A program made the translations under genes and the position numbers. A model generated the notes under the pieces. That model saw only the letters and a program-made list of their open reading frames with translations, made no database searches and was not told the origin of the DNA. From NCBI GenBank assembly GCA_014529385.2, contig CM043959.1:14879809-14943808 (forward strand): a DNA stretch of 64,000 bases. The letters are read 5' to 3'. Source of the DNA: Adiantum capillus-veneris. Its lineage: Eukaryota; Streptophyta; Polypodiopsida; Polypodiales; Pteridaceae. Shown here one piece after another: positions 18,841 to 32,731 of the stretch (its first letter is position 1; each line of letters begins with the position of its first letter).

Positions 18841-21399
18841 TAACTATCCACTTCCTCTCACTCGTCCTCCCCTCCCTGGTTTTCATCATCTCTCTCCCCC
18901 TTGCTTCCTCTTACCCCCTTCCTTTCTCTCATTCGGCCTTGAGGAGGAGCTACTAACCTGGCAGCCCCTACTTGTCACCAACTCCAAAGTCACCCTTGCA
19001 ATCAAGAAGTAACAAAAAAGTAACAAAGCAGTAGCACCATTAAAAATTTTCCAGGGACCAAGGTTCACACACAATGATAATTTTCATAAGTGTCATGAAA
19101 ATGCCAGACGCAATGTTCAAGGTTACAAAATCTTTTACACATAACAACTGGTGGAAAGCAGCATGCAAGTTGTTGCATACCCTTGTAAGTGTGCATTTAT
19201 CACGGTCGTTCCCACCCTTTTTTATCTTATAATATTTTAATTCCTTTTTACTTTAGTAATATTAAGTTTATCTAGTGAATTTTTCAAGCAATCACATATA
19301 ATCCTTCAGGTATATCCAATCCTCATTCCAAGACCTCAGATACCCTATCTTCTCTACCACTCAATGGTAGCTCCTTCACATATTATTAATTTAGGTGTGG
19401 GAAAGGCTTTAAATTCTACTTTAAGATTCCTTTTATTTATACTAAGAGGTGGAGATAGTCCAAACTAGAATGGACTAGCGAAATAGCCCAAATGGTTCCT
19501 AGCCTTTCCAGGGTTCGCAAAACAAGCAATCCAGTAGGGAGATCGCACTTCACGAAGACAGAGAGAAGAGCACGGACTGCACATATGTATTTCATTATCC
19601 AAAAACTTGGCTTTTATACCTTAGCCAAGGTTTTTAGGTCATAACTAACTTACATGAGCCTTAGAGATAGAATGAATTGGGTACAACTTAGGTGGGTACA
19701 ACTTGGAAGCATATAGCCCCGGCTCCAATTTACAAGATACTTCACTAATTATAGGCAAAATCGGCTTCCAGATTATACCAAAAATAGTGAGTTACAAAGT
19801 AGGGCTCATAAAAAATGCCTATTACAAAAATATTTCCGAGCTTATGTTAGCTTACTGCTAACAAACCTACACACAAACAATTAAGATTAATCTATGCACA
19901 TCCATGTTCTCAATGGAGAAGATAATTTTGAACGCTTCAGAGGAAAGTAGATCTATTCTAAAGAGTTCAATGGAGAAGGAGCAGGAAACCTGCGAGGAAG
20001 AAAAAAGAAATATCTAGCAAATGAATATGTTGCAGATCCTAAGCTTTAGGTAGAGGTGTGTAGTGAGGTTTGTAAAAAAATGGAGAGCTTCAGCTTGGGG
20101 AGAATGCAACAGGGATGAGCAGCAATGGAGAGCATTTGGGGAGGAAGCTTGAGGAGGGAAAGGAGGTTCAAACTTTTGCTGCAGAGATTTTTGGGAGGGA
20201 AAAGTGACAATAAAGAAAGAGATGCAACTTGCAAGGTGGAGTGAAGAGAAGTGAGAGATGGTACTGTAGAAAGAGGAGGAAATGATCAATATGTTTTTGG
20301 AGGGATCCCACTTTTAGGAGAGAGGGGGTGAAACTGACAGCCACTAGAGAGAGAAAGGATTGGTTTTTATCCCAGCTTTTTAGAGGAAAGTATAATTTTT
20401 TGAATTTGTAAAAGATTTTCTCTTTATATGTTATAAAAAGTACAAGTTTGACCACTTACTTTTAGGCCCTGCCATACCCACCATTTTAGTCCACATGGCA
20501 TCCACCCATTTGCCCCCTCCATAATCTCATTTTTAATCCCATGACCAATAAAGAGGCCCCCTTAGACCCCATTCCCTTCCTAATGTTTTGAAACTATAAA
20601 AACAAAGAATGATTTAGCATCATTGCGTGTATTATTTTTTTTTAAAGCAATCATCTTCTTGAGGATCCTCAAGGAAGACAAACATTTCGAGGACTTTTTG
20701 TTGTGGTCCCTTAAGATTTTATCCTCCTTTCAAAACCAATGAAGTAGTCAAAATCTCCATCATATCAAAGATGTAGAAGTTAGATTTTTCTAACAACTAT
20801 CTCTTTTGCTCTCTACATGATGCAGATTTGCTCACTCATTCTTTATCATCGTTGTCTTCTTGTAAAGCATGATGAATTTCTATAATAAAGTGGTTGAAGG
20901 TATTCATGCTTATTATAGTGTCTCCTTATAAATCTTTCCTTATTGCTTCCTTATACTAAACTAGCTCCAAGTATAAGGAAGCAATGGACAAAGATGATAA
21001 GCATAAAGCAACCCAGATCCAAAATGGTAGTCACCATCTCAAGTCATGACCTAAAAGATATTTTACACGTCATGGATGCCCACATCAAGGGGAAGCACAT
21101 CTCCATGTCTACATAGATGGGGAAACATAGATTTTTGTCATTAATGAGCAAATGTTAATGTTGTTACCTTTCAATCAAAACATGGATATTATTTTGTATA
21201 TACATTAGATAAATCATTTCACGTGAAAGATTGATTATGATTAGCATACACTCACTATTACGCATGAGGGAAAAAAATTACATTACAAGGCAACCTAAAG
21301 TTTGAAATATAACTTAGTCACACTCATGCTAAAAGGTTAGCTCAAAAATATATAAGATAATCGTGAGTTCTTATCAATCAAATGGAAATGCTGAGGATA
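18841..21399. other. Non-coding AT-rich stretch
   Basis: No convincing coding region. Around 19,440-19,870 is a promoter/LTR-like block without a partner. Open frames at 20,014-20,455 are low-complexity Ser/Leu/Phe translations. Near 20,840-21,000 some sequence recurs within itself (AAGGAAGCAAT). Confidence 0.4.
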
Positions 21400-22080
21400 T
21401 GTTATCTCCTTTTCCAAAAGAATAGATGAAGTATAATGATTTTTTTTGGAGAGCCACCTCCAAGAGTACCTTTCTCCATAGTAAAGGACTAACTATAGAG
21501 TTAATTCCACATAGTGCACCACCATGTTGAGCACCATATCACCAAAATCAAATTGAACAAAAGAAAATTTAACAACAATTAAGGAATTATTAAATCGTGG
21601 CTTAATGAATCTCATATGATAGAGGAAAGTAAAGTCCATAGAACCATATTTTGAACATCCATCTTAAATTCTTTATCATTCCTTTTGGTTTGACAAGTAC
21701 CTTTTTGAAGCATCAAGATTGTGCAGTCATTTTCTTTGATGACAAATACAACAAAATGAAATTTATTTGAACCTTGAAAAAAGTTCTTTTTTAAAAATTG
21801 AGATTAAATATTTAGGCTACATTGTCTCTAGTGTGATGTTATTTGTGTGGATTCTAAGAAGACTAAATATATTAATGAATAGCCTAGACCTCAACTGTTC
21901 ACAAGATTTGTCCTTTCCTTGGATTTTGTAGCAATTAAGGAAAGTTCATTCCAAAAAAGAAATGTATCTTGAGTTGCCACTCACAAACCTTTTAAATAAA
22001 TCCACATCTTCCATTTTTTAAGCACATTATCGAAATTTCTCTGAGGCACTTAAATATGCACTCACACATGCTCCTATTTT
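21400..22080 (+). pseudogene. Decayed Ty3/gypsy RT - RNase H remnant
   Basis: In several frames the plus strand reads LNLEKSSFLKIEIKYLGYIV then SS, followed by VDSKKTKYINE, a stop and PRPQLF. This is the gypsy RT end (FFK.EI.YLGHIVS, VDPKKI.AI..WP.P). Later it reads FSEALKYALTHAPI, matching the start of the gypsy RNase H region. An FFDD-like run lies near 21,740. Many stops and shifts make it an old copy. Confidence 0.6.
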
Positions 22081-23108
22081 GTAACTTTTTTTTTTTTTTT
22101 TTTAAAACCTTCTTTTTGAACAAAATGGGATCAAATGAAATTTCTCACTCTTTGCTCTTAACATCAAAAATTCTTGGCTAAAAATTTGTTATTTTTCTCC
22201 TTATTACTTATGTTTTTTTATGGGTCCTATTAATACCCATTACTTATAAAAACTACCATGCTTGTGCATGCAAGAGATCACACTAGAGGTATGTTCCTAT
22301 CACCTTGCAATAGACACATGAGACGTCTCTTATAGGGACACGAGATGGGTGAACTATATAATCATGGTAATATACCACGTGAGTTTAGCAAGAGGGGTGT
22401 TTTAATCAAAAAAAATCGATAAATTAATAGAGATACATTAACAAAAGGGGCTTTTAAATTTTATTTTGAAATGAGAATTCATTTTATTCATTCCAACTTG
22501 TTAAGGCATTTGTTTTTTCAATACCCTCCAAATGCACGTTCTATAGGTGAGTTCTCAATGGTCAATGCTGCACCGGCTGAGCTTAGGGATCATGATTGCC
22601 TTTGTTGTTGCAAAGATGTTATAATAATGTAACCATCTCTTATGCATCATTCCCTTCATGGAAAATCCTATTTGGATTCTACAAGGAGAATTAAAGTTGA
22701 AATTAAACGTTGGATCAACCTTCAACTTCACTTGCTCCATCATCAATTGTTGACTTTGTGGAAATTTTCCTCTCGATTGTCAGGGCCCCCACATCCCCAA
22801 AGAGAGAAACAAGAATCTTTTCATTAATTACTTGTCCAACTTAGCCCATAGTGTTATTGCCACATTGGAAATCTTCCAAGTAATTATCTAGGCATGCACC
22901 ACATTGCATCGCCATCATTGGCTACTATTTATGCGCACAAGGAGCATCCCTCTATTGATGACTTTTTGCATCATCTCAATCAAGTAAATTTCCCAAATAT
23001 TATTATATTGCATATGTTCTCAAGCTCATTCTATTGCCTATTTATCAGCATTATAACTTCTCTATTTCTACTTAACGCTATTGTATATATTGTTCTTTTT
23101 TCTTTGTT

Positions 23109-23109
<1 letters not shown>

Positions 23110-23143
<34 letters not shown>
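23110..23143 (+). repeat. Poly-G tract, about 34 bp
   Basis: An uninterrupted run of G. It could form G-quadruplexes. Its exact length is prone to sequencing or assembly error. Confidence 0.9.
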
Positions 23144-23146
<3 letters not shown>

Positions 23147-23371
23147 CTTCAATAATTGATGCATCCACATATGTTTAAAGAGCATTAAAGAAACCCCTTA
23201 TTGGCATGAGGTAATATAATAATCCATTTTTGTTAAGAACTTGGGACTTTTCCTCAATTTTTAATAGAAAAACACTTCAATAAATGTAATATTATACAAT
23301 ATAAGGTTCTATATCAAATATTAGGCTCTATATGAAATAACTATCCCTTCTTTTGAACGTGTGTGGTATAC

Positions 23372-23549
23372 TTGGATTTTTAGAGGTGCATCCCTCAAGT
23401 TCCAAATATTCTCCTTCTAATCGTAGTACATCTTTCCCAGGTTCCATAATTGTGGTATATTTGGATTTTTAGAGGTGCATCCCTCAAGTTTCAAATATTC
23501 TCCTATTAATCTTATTAGTACATCTTTCCCAAGTTCCATAATTGTGAAG
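23372..23549 (+). repeat. 89-bp tandem repeat, two copies
   Basis: Units start at 23,372 and 23,461 (TTGGATTTTTAGAGGTGCAT...). The second has a few substitutions and a small insertion. Confidence 0.82.
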
Positions 23550-24799
23550 AATTCTCTCAACTTAGTCCTTGCCAATTTTATGACAATAAGAAGCAAATAT
23601 CGAAGGGGTCATCCCAAAAAGTTACAATCTTCATCCCATTGGATGCAGTTATGGGCTTGCAAAGATTAAAAGGAAGCATTTCTGCAAAATCGTGGCAATT
23701 AAATCCTTGGTACTATGAATTTGCAATTACAACTACCTAGGTCCTCTCTTGACCTCGCATTTGGAACTTCTTGGTATAGAAATCCATAAAATGACTTGTA
23801 GGAAAGTGAAAGATAATACGATACAAAATTGAACAATAAATTTTGAGTTGTTCAAGATCATTGATGAAGCATGTTAGAATCTCGACTTGGGGCCGTTAGA
23901 CTTTAAACATCTACTCATTTATTTTAAGTAGACGCTTTACTAAATCTCATGAATAAGTTCAAAGGATTTTACCTTTTTATAATGGTATTAGATATCCATT
24001 CAAAGGGGATTCATATCTAGATTCAATTGAAGTTCATGTGCACTCAACCTCTAAACAATGAAGCACGTGCCTGTGATCCAAGATGGATTTTGTTTAGCTT
24101 TTTAGCCATACATGTTGCCTATGATTCTTTATGTGAATCTTAGTCACGTGCTTTGTTGAATTGTTTAAGAACCATGCCAGTTTTCACTTATCCCTATCCT
24201 TTGAGCATTTCTTCTACTCATTTTAGTGTCATCTCCTTGGTTAGTTTCACCAATGAGCTAAAGGGCAAAACATAGACTAGGTTTCTACTGTCTAGCATCA
24301 GCTCTAATGTGAGCCCTCCCTATGCTAGCATTCTATGCCATAACATAATCAATCAGAAGGTCATTTGGACACACACTTGGGCTATATAAGCCCACCACTT
24401 GTACATCCTTGTTGTAGATTATAAGAGTTGATTAGCATTCAGTATGAGTGTTTATTTGTTCCATCTTGCGTGGTGTTATCTATCTTTCTCCTTTTAGCAC
24501 CCACAAAGCCACATGTAGCAAAAAGTCCTGATTTTCTTCAAAGGTATCAAAAACATTATAATTAGTACTGTGAGTGGCATTCTTCACATTACTGATATGT
24601 TATATGAGCTTCATATGAGTATAGCTACACTTGCAAGATATGATCTTGTAGTAAATTTGTTGGTGGCAAACATATACTTTATGATCTTAGCTATGTTGAT
24701 ACTATTGTTGCATTTGTATATTCCTTTGTGGGCTTAATAATCTCAATATACATAAGAAACATATTGAAGACATTACGTATGTGAATTTTAATTTAGGGT

Positions 24800-25200
24800 A
24801 GTTCTATATGGAATATCATGGCATGCTTATTTTGAACATCTCAATTCAGTCAACCTAATCTATTGCATAGATCTAATATGAAAGATTTATTGCAACCACC
24901 ACAAGAGCCTTTTAGGCATTTTTGTAAGAGGTATACAATGTGAAAAATATAACTCTTTAATTTCCAAAGGTGGTATGATTAGAGCTATGCAAATAAATAG
25001 CTTAAGCACTACAATATTTGAGGCCCTACTCAAATAGGGTCTCTTGGGAATTATCTTAGTCTTTGACTTGTTGATAACTTTTCAATGCATACATAGGTTT
25101 ACTATATGAAATCAATGTTCAAAGTGTCTCTATGCTTCTAAAAGTTTATCACTATGCTTGAGATTATGTTTAGATATTTTGTGGAAACCTACGCTTCTAT
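24800..25200 (+). pseudogene. Decayed Ty1/copia integrase remnant
   Basis: Reading across stops: SLGNYLSL, a stop, LVDNFSMHT, a stop, VYYMKSMFKVSLCF, a stop, KFITMLE. This follows the copia integrase pattern PSLGG.RYF.TFIDDFSR.TWVY.MK.KSEVF..F.KF. About 200 bp upstream, a His/Leu-Asn-rich piece (HLNSVNL-like) fits the pre-integrase region. It is an old, unrecoverable copy. Confidence 0.55.
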
Positions 25201-27189
25201 CAAGGATGAAAATATATGATGCATATGTTTGATATATTTATAGCGTAGCATTGATAAAACACTGATGCACAGTGAATAGTACTACTCCACAAGGTGATGT
25301 CGCTAAGCGAAAATAAGGCATTCATGGAAATGGCATAGTCCATCATTAAAAGTTGGGTCCTACCACATGCTTTTTGCCCAAATATTGGCACGTGTGCTAT
25401 GTACATTCTAAATAGATGTCCCACCAAAGCCTTATAGAAATCCTTGTGTCTTGGAGTTTTTCACTCTATATAAACCTAAGCCTTGTTCACTTTCATTGAA
25501 AGTTTTTTATAGACATTTTATGAAGAGCTGGACTTAAAGATTGTAAACCTATGGCCACACCTCTTGCAATGGAGTTAGGGATCAATTATGTATGCATTTT
25601 GAGTTGCAAGATTTATGTGAAAGTGGAGTTTATGTGCTTGGAAATGGTGATTGAATACATGTCAATGTATTTGGGTGTTAAATACCAGATTGCCATCACT
25701 TCTTGTTGTTGATAGTTGAAGCACACTGGCAATTGCACGGAATCATTAGTGTTCTATGCTCTAAAGATGCACATAAAGGTGCATTCCCACTATGTGAAGG
25801 AGGGACCAAAAGCACGAGTACCCTTGTTGGTATATTTACAAAGGCGTTGCTTTTGAGAACTTTGAAGCTTTTTGAATAGCTTCTGGCTATTGGATTTATT
25901 TTCTCAAGACTTAGCACTTTTCTATACACAAGTGCTATCTCTTGCGTATAGCATCATTCTGGGGGGGGGGGGGAATTGGTTACCATGTGGTGGTAGAGAA
26001 GTAGATGACCACACTTGGACCCCAGGGTAATTTTTTCCCTCGTTGCAAGGCTTTTTCCAAGATGCATGGTATGTGCACCTTTCATTGTACTTGCATATTA
26101 ATGAGAACAATGTCAGGTGCTCTTGAGCTTCTTCTCCTTTTCCTCGCAATTATACACTTAATAGTCTTTAAGGAATCTATTTGAGAGGTCTCCCCTCCCC
26201 CTCCTCCAGATTTGCACAAACCAAGATACTATCTAAAAATTAGTGAAAGCAAAACTACGTAAGCAACATCGTATCACTTTTGTGTACTCCTCCTTGTATG
26301 CCATGTAGAAATCCAATCTTGATACAAGAGTCCTACTGCTATAATATACATGACTAGGCTCTCCTTTTCTGATCCTTTTTTAGGATGGTACAACTATAAA
26401 TAAGCCTTTTGAGCACAAATATGAAAAGGCTAACAATATAACTCAAAAGCAAGCATTCTTCCAAAACTAAAGTTGAGCATAAACTTTCGTCAACATGTTC
26501 TACTCTTTGAAATAAATCTTCAAAGAAACTGCTTCAATTTACTAGGATGGTGTAGGGTGGCCATGCCAACTTTCCTAATTTTGGATCCCCCGACACATGG
26601 CTACTCTTCTCTACCTACCTATTGAACCATAGATCATTAAATCTTCAACCACCTAATGAACCATAAATTATTGAATCTCCAACGATCTTCAATAAAAAAT
26701 TTATGAATCACAATCATAGAAAGATTTTTTTGCCATGCTCAAAAAGAACAATGTATACCCTACGTTGCTCAAGGTGTAATATCATCACATTAAGTATTCC
26801 TTATGAGATATTGGTGGACTTGACAAAGATGGTAAAAATGTGCATGTACAAGGGCAACCCACTGCCTAACTTCCTTTGAGCAATCAATATCCATTTACTT
26901 CGAGTTTGTACATTTCCTTCCACTTTCTTTACAATGCCTCATAGCATCAAACCATTGTTTCTAAAGACAATGTAGTTGAATGTTTAAATGTACTCCCCAA
27001 AGAGCTGTGTTGCCAAAGGAAGACTAATCAACAAATTTCCAAAAGTCACCCTAAATCCCTGCCCACAAAAACCAATACAACTACATCTCTTAAGTGTGTC
27101 AATTGTCTGCTTTTGCAAAATGGTCTTGACAATCGCCTTGTAATGCATCTTGTGTACATCATTTTTATTCTGCATGGTATAGCCCCAGG
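25201..27189. other. Non-coding stretch
   Basis: No gene recognised. A 12-13 bp G-run lies at 25,961. Open frames on either strand lack motifs. Confidence 0.4.
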
Positions 27190-27770
27190 GGCCCACACTA
27201 GCACAGAAGTCTCCCCCAAACACACTACAAGAAACAACGATCTCCAACTCCTCCCAAGAGGAAAAGATCGCCGCAAAGTCCTCCTCCTCGTTACCACAAA
27301 AGGGGAGAGAGGTACCAAAGGAAGAAAAAAGACAGAAAGAAGTCACCCTCTTCTCCATCTTCATCACATTCCTCTTCTTTCGATGAAAGTAGCGGCTCTT
27401 CTCTCAAAGAGCCCAGGAGAAGAGGCCATCACAAGTCCTATCCGGCATGGAGAAGGTCCAAGAGATTGAAAAAGTTCAAGGAGGGAGGAAAGAACATCAA
27501 TTTTCTTACCTATATACCTTTGGTGCTACATACAAGGTCTAGACCTTCATCCAACAGTTTGATGTGGCCTTTGGTGATGATGGCTTCACATAGTTTTCCA
27601 AGCTATGTCACGTGGCTATGTATTTCTAGAAGTCCACCCATCAATGGTGCACTAACCTACAAGCCCACGACAAAGCTCTAAGGACATGGAAGGCTTTAAG
27701 GGCCTCCATCATGAAGCAATTACTGGCAAGCAACAGCAAAGAGAACGTCAATAGAGAAAAATAGTGTAAA
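27190..27770 (+). pseudogene. Decayed retrotransposon gag remnant
   Basis: From about 27,515 the plus strand reads, across stops, FIQQFDVAFGDDGFT, FSKLCHVAMYF and STHQWCTNLQAHDKALRTWK then AF. This has the helix pattern of retrotransposon gag (FL..FD.AF.., KL.HVA.YL...A..W, TW..F...I...F). A Ser/Lys-rich region precedes it. The family is probably Ty3/gypsy. Confidence 0.5.
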
Positions 27771-27789
27771 AACATGACGAAATTACCTA

Positions 27790-28033
27790 TTGTTAAAAAA
27801 ATTCCGCTTGACAAAATCGAGGAAAGGAATTTTGCATGTTTGGAAAAATGAGCACTGACTAGAAGTCGTCTCTTGTTAAAAAATTTCCGCTTGACAAAAT
27901 CGAGGAAAGGAATTTTGCATGTTTGGAAAAATGAGCACTGACTAGAAGTCGTCTCTTGTTAAAAAATTTCCGCTTGACAAAATCGAGGAAAGGAATTTTG
28001 CATGTTTGGAAAAATGAGCACTGACTAGAAGTC

Positions 28034-28034
<1 letters not shown>
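27790..28034 (+). repeat. 83-bp tandem repeat, three copies
   Basis: CGCTTGACAAAATCGAGGAA recurs at 27,805, 27,888 and 27,971. The last copy runs straight into a CT microsatellite, whose first bases (GTCGTCTCT) match the unit end in the other copies. The microsatellite probably grew from the repeat's own TCTCT. Confidence 0.9.

Positions 28035-28124
<90 letters not shown>
28035..28124. repeat. (CT)n microsatellite, about 90 bp
   Basis: Uninterrupted CT. Long open frames through it on both strands are artefacts. Confidence 0.97.
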
Positions 28125-28126
<2 letters not shown>

Positions 28127-28259
28127 GCACGCAGACAGTTGGAAGTCGTCGCCGGCAAGAGAACAGACGGGTTGCTCTCTCTCTCTCGCTCTCGCTCTCG
28201 CTCTAGAGCTCTATCCCTCCATGATTCCATCAAAGCACTGGATCATTCCGCACTCTGGA

Positions 28260-29205
<946 letters not shown>

Positions 29206-29370
29206 ATGGCGATGCTGATGGATAATGAGATGGCAGTATTGCCTGCCTTCTTGGAAAAATTCCCAGCCTAGAGGAACCTCGCAACTGGCCTGCACATCCT
29301 TGTTCTAGATGAGGATGATCTTTCCCTTTGGCAGGCTCGGATGAAGCTGGAGGCTTGCAGTTACACAAGT
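29206..29370 (+). pseudogene. Response-regulator receiver-like exon (type-B ARR-like)
   Basis: The frame from ATG 29,206 reads MAMLMDNEMAVLPAFLEKFP then A, then a TAG (29,269-29,271), then ATGLHILVLDEDDLSLWQAR then MKLEACSYT. Type-B response regulators begin FP.GLRVL.VDDD......ML..C.Y.VT, which this follows closely. Coding similarity ends near a GTATGC donor (29,369), about where the first intron can fall in such genes. The rest of the receiver and the Myb-like DNA-binding domain are not seen. The stop suggests a pseudogene or fragment. Confidence 0.4.
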
Positions 29371-29540
29371 ATGCACCCACATATTGAGGCTTCTACAATG
29401 GTGGGCACATTACATCTCTGTGCTTCTCTTCTACGATGCAGGCGAAGCACATTCTCAGCCATGGGCGCTTCCCACACTACGTACCGCAGCACCCATCGAC
29501 CTCGTCGAGCCTGTCAGGCGGTTGCAGCAAGCTCTACAGG

Positions 29541-29674
29541 ACTCTCTCTCTCTATCTCTCTCTCTCCCCCCCCCCCCCCCCCCTCTCTCTCTCTCTCTCT
29601 CTTTGACTCTGAGTCAATGCTTCTGGCTGATTTGACTAGCGTTCTTGTTGCGAGTTTTAATCCATCTTTCTAAG

Positions 29675-29744
<70 letters not shown>
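29541..29744. repeat. CT, poly-C and CA microsatellite cluster
   Basis: CT with a ~17-C run at about 29,567-29,583, then CT again. At 29,675-29,703 a further CT run passes directly into CA (to about 29,742). Confidence 0.92.
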
Positions 29745-29747
<3 letters not shown>

Positions 29748-30290
29748 TTCGCTCAGACCACACTGCCTAAGCACCGGAGTGAGGAGGTTTGGACACGTGT
29801 CTAGGGGGAGGGGCCGGAATCCCTTCCCCCATTACCTATTAGTATAGATATATTTGTTTTACACACACACACACATATATATAATCAATGAGAAAACCAT
29901 GGTAAAGGGAAGAAGAAAAACTGGTGAAATATATGAGAACTTAGTTCAAAAATCTTGCTTCTTTGCAAGGAGGAAACTCAATCGCTTCATAAAAGAGACA
30001 TTCCCGAACAATGCTTCGCCTTATAAAATTCTAGTTAACTCAGCCTAATGATTTTATCACTTTCTTATTGTTTTAGAAAGCCACCGTGACCCTTTCACTT
30101 GTTTTCCTTAGAAGTGGGCATTGATTGATGATAAAGTGAGAGAAAAACCTGCTTTCTCACAAGAAGATTGTTTATAAACTTCTTGTGGGGAGACCAGGCT
30201 ATTATTCCTTATGTGCAAGCTTAGTTTAGTGAAAGCATGAAGGTGTCGAAGGTACTATTATTCCGTTATGTGCAAGCTCTGTAGAAAGCC

Positions 30291-30516
30291 TAAAGGCCTT
30301 TAAAGGTAGTGGTTGAAAGTGGGCATGTTATGACCATCTTACATCAATAAATGGTCAAAATATTTAATGCATCCCACTCACAACTTAATAGGTTTTTAGA
30401 ATCTAAAGGCCTTTAAAGGTAGTGGTTGAAAGTGGGCATGTTACGACCATCTTACATCAATAAATGGTCAAAATATTTAATGCATCCCACTCACAACTTA
30501 ATAGATTTTTAGAATC
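30291..30516 (+). repeat. 113-bp tandem duplication in left arm
   Basis: Units start at 30,291 and 30,404 and are nearly identical. The right arm has only one counterpart, so the duplication arose after the inverted repeat formed. Confidence 0.88.
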
Positions 30517-30729
30517 TGCAGTTTGCTAGAATTTAGCATCTCCGAATCCCAAATGCACATGGAACTAAAATTTTACTATTTCGTAGATCCACGTGGCCAC
30601 CTAAGGTGCTTTTGCACAGGTGACCCCCTCTCCACTTTGTTTTCACAAGCTAGGCCTACCTAGTTGCTTACATGTCAACTTTGAATTGTCTTGTTTTCCA
30701 TTCATTAATAATCCAATGCGACTGACTGA

Positions 30730-30732
<3 letters not shown>

Positions 30733-30813
<81 letters not shown>
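30733..30813. repeat. (CT)n(CA)n compound microsatellite
   Basis: About 48 bp of CT followed by about 34 bp of CA. Mirror counterparts lie in the right arm (TG then AG, 33,897-33,951, and AG then TG, 33,713-33,779). Confidence 0.93.
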
Positions 30814-30817
<4 letters not shown>

Positions 30818-31711
30818 AGGCCACATAAAGTCTATATAAAGCACTCTTTTGAAAAAGCTTTTGCCTCAACATCAGTAAATCTCCACTATAATATTAGTTT
30901 TCATCTATTGCTTGCTATATTAATTCTCACAAATACATACACATACACTCTTGACTTTGCCTTTTTCACAAGCAAATGCACAAATATACACACACACTCT
31001 TGATTTTGTGTTCTTTTTTGGTTTGAGAAACCATCAATTTTTTGTTAATGCATACATTCTAAATTGTCACGATGTATTTACCTTTTCTTGTTTTTCTAAA
31101 AAAAATGTCCATATTATGCCTCTCAACTTTCTTCATAAGTCATCCCTAGAGGGTTATTCACCATAGTGGGACAAATTCATCACATTCCTCTTTTGTTCTT
31201 TTGTATGTCTGAAGATAGGACTCAATACAAGCCAGAATTTCACCTTCCTTTCTCTTACGAACATATGGAAGATTCATGGGATGATGTTCGTGTTTGGTAC
31301 AATAGGATCAAGGATGTTCTCCTCCCTTTCCTCCCTTTTCTTGATAGTAGGTTCAAAGTTGTTACGAGCTTTCTTGATTGAGAAAGTGTCTTAGTCTCAT
31401 ATTTTTGTTGTCTAGACATTGAACCAGTTAACCAAGCTCTACAAATCTCTTGTAGTAATTGGATGCTTTTCTTAGAGCCTATGATGGTGGGTCTACCACT
31501 TGCACTTCAAGAGTCAAGCAAGCCATGAAAGCCAAATTTTATTTCATACAATCTCTCTATTTGGTGTTTCACTTTGCTGTCACTAGAGTTCAAGAGCCTA
31601 ACGGTTTTTCTCCCATGCATTGGGATACTTATGGCTTTAAGCCCTCTAGTGGAGTACATAAATGCCAAATCTCCTCCTACTAATAGACACGGAAAGCAAA
31701 GGAATCTTTGT

Positions 31712-32731
31712 AGATATGTGCTACAGATTGACAAGTATATGCAAAGGCACTTGTATGCTTACCCTACCATGAAAGTGTGTAGATGATTGTTAACCTCCAT
31801 GGAGACCACGTGGATCTTGGAGCTAAGGAGGAATAATGAGATGTAGATCTCTAAGAGAATTTATGGCAATCAAAAGACTCCAATTACATTGAAAGAGGTG
31901 AAAATTTCATTGACCATTAAGAGTTTTGAAACTTTTATTTTTTGAATGTGACTTTTAAATGTTAATTAATCATCCATATAACTAACATGATTGCTCAAAT
32001 AGACCTTGTATTGCTCTATGGTGAAGTAGATGGCCGGATGAGTGGCTAGGTCTTGTTAATATGTCTGTGTCTCGTTGAAGGTAACAATTCAAGTGTTTTA
32101 AATGGCCACAATAAGTTAACAAGACTGGATCACTCATATCCCAGCTTCACCATAGCGCAACACAAGGTCTGTTAAAGTAATCATGTTAGTTATGTGACAC
32201 GTAGAGCAAAGACGCCTTTGTAGCTATGTGCTACATATTGACAAGTATATGCGAAAACACTTGGATACTTACCCTATCATGAAAGTGTGTAGAGGATTGT
32301 TAACCTCCATGGAGACCACGTGGATCTTGGAGCTAAGGAGGAATAATGAGATGTAGATCTCTAAGAGAATTTATGGCAATCAAAAGACTCCAATTACATT
32401 GAAAGAGGTGAAATTTTCATTGACCATTAAGAGTTTTGAAACTTTTATTTTTTGAATGTGACTTTTAAATGTTAAGCAATCATCCATATAACTAACACAA
32501 TTGCTCGAATAGACCTTGTATTGGACTATGGTGAAGTCGACAGTCGAATGAGTGGTTAGGTCTTGTTAATATGTATGTGTCTCGTTGAAGGTAACAAATT
32601 CAAGTTTTTTAAACGGCCACAATAAATTAACAAGACCGGATCACTCATCCTCCAACTTCGCCATAGCACAACACAAGGTCTGCATGAGTAATCATGTTGG
32701 TTATATAGATGATAACTTAGCATTTAGAAGG
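31712..32731 (+). repeat. 510-bp tandem duplication at palindrome centre
   Basis: GGAGACCACGTGGATCTTGG at 31,801 recurs at 32,311. Similarity runs from about 31,712 to about 32,720. Part of the unit is also present inverted at 32,690-33,030. Confidence 0.85.

Larger units (their letters stand above)
22081..24779. other. Non-coding stretch with homopolymers
   Basis: A T-run at about 22,087-22,104 and a 34-G run at about 23,110-23,143, with no gene recognised. Open frames at 22,555-22,827 and 22,894-23,178 have no recognisable motif; the latter runs through the poly-G. Confidence 0.4.

Noticed and set aside
20014-20455. Minus-strand Ser/Leu/Phe-rich ORFs as membrane proteins
   Set aside because: Overlapping in several frames, low complexity, no conserved motif.
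27790-28034. CRISPR array
   Set aside because: Three contiguous 83-bp copies with no spacers, in a plant nuclear context.
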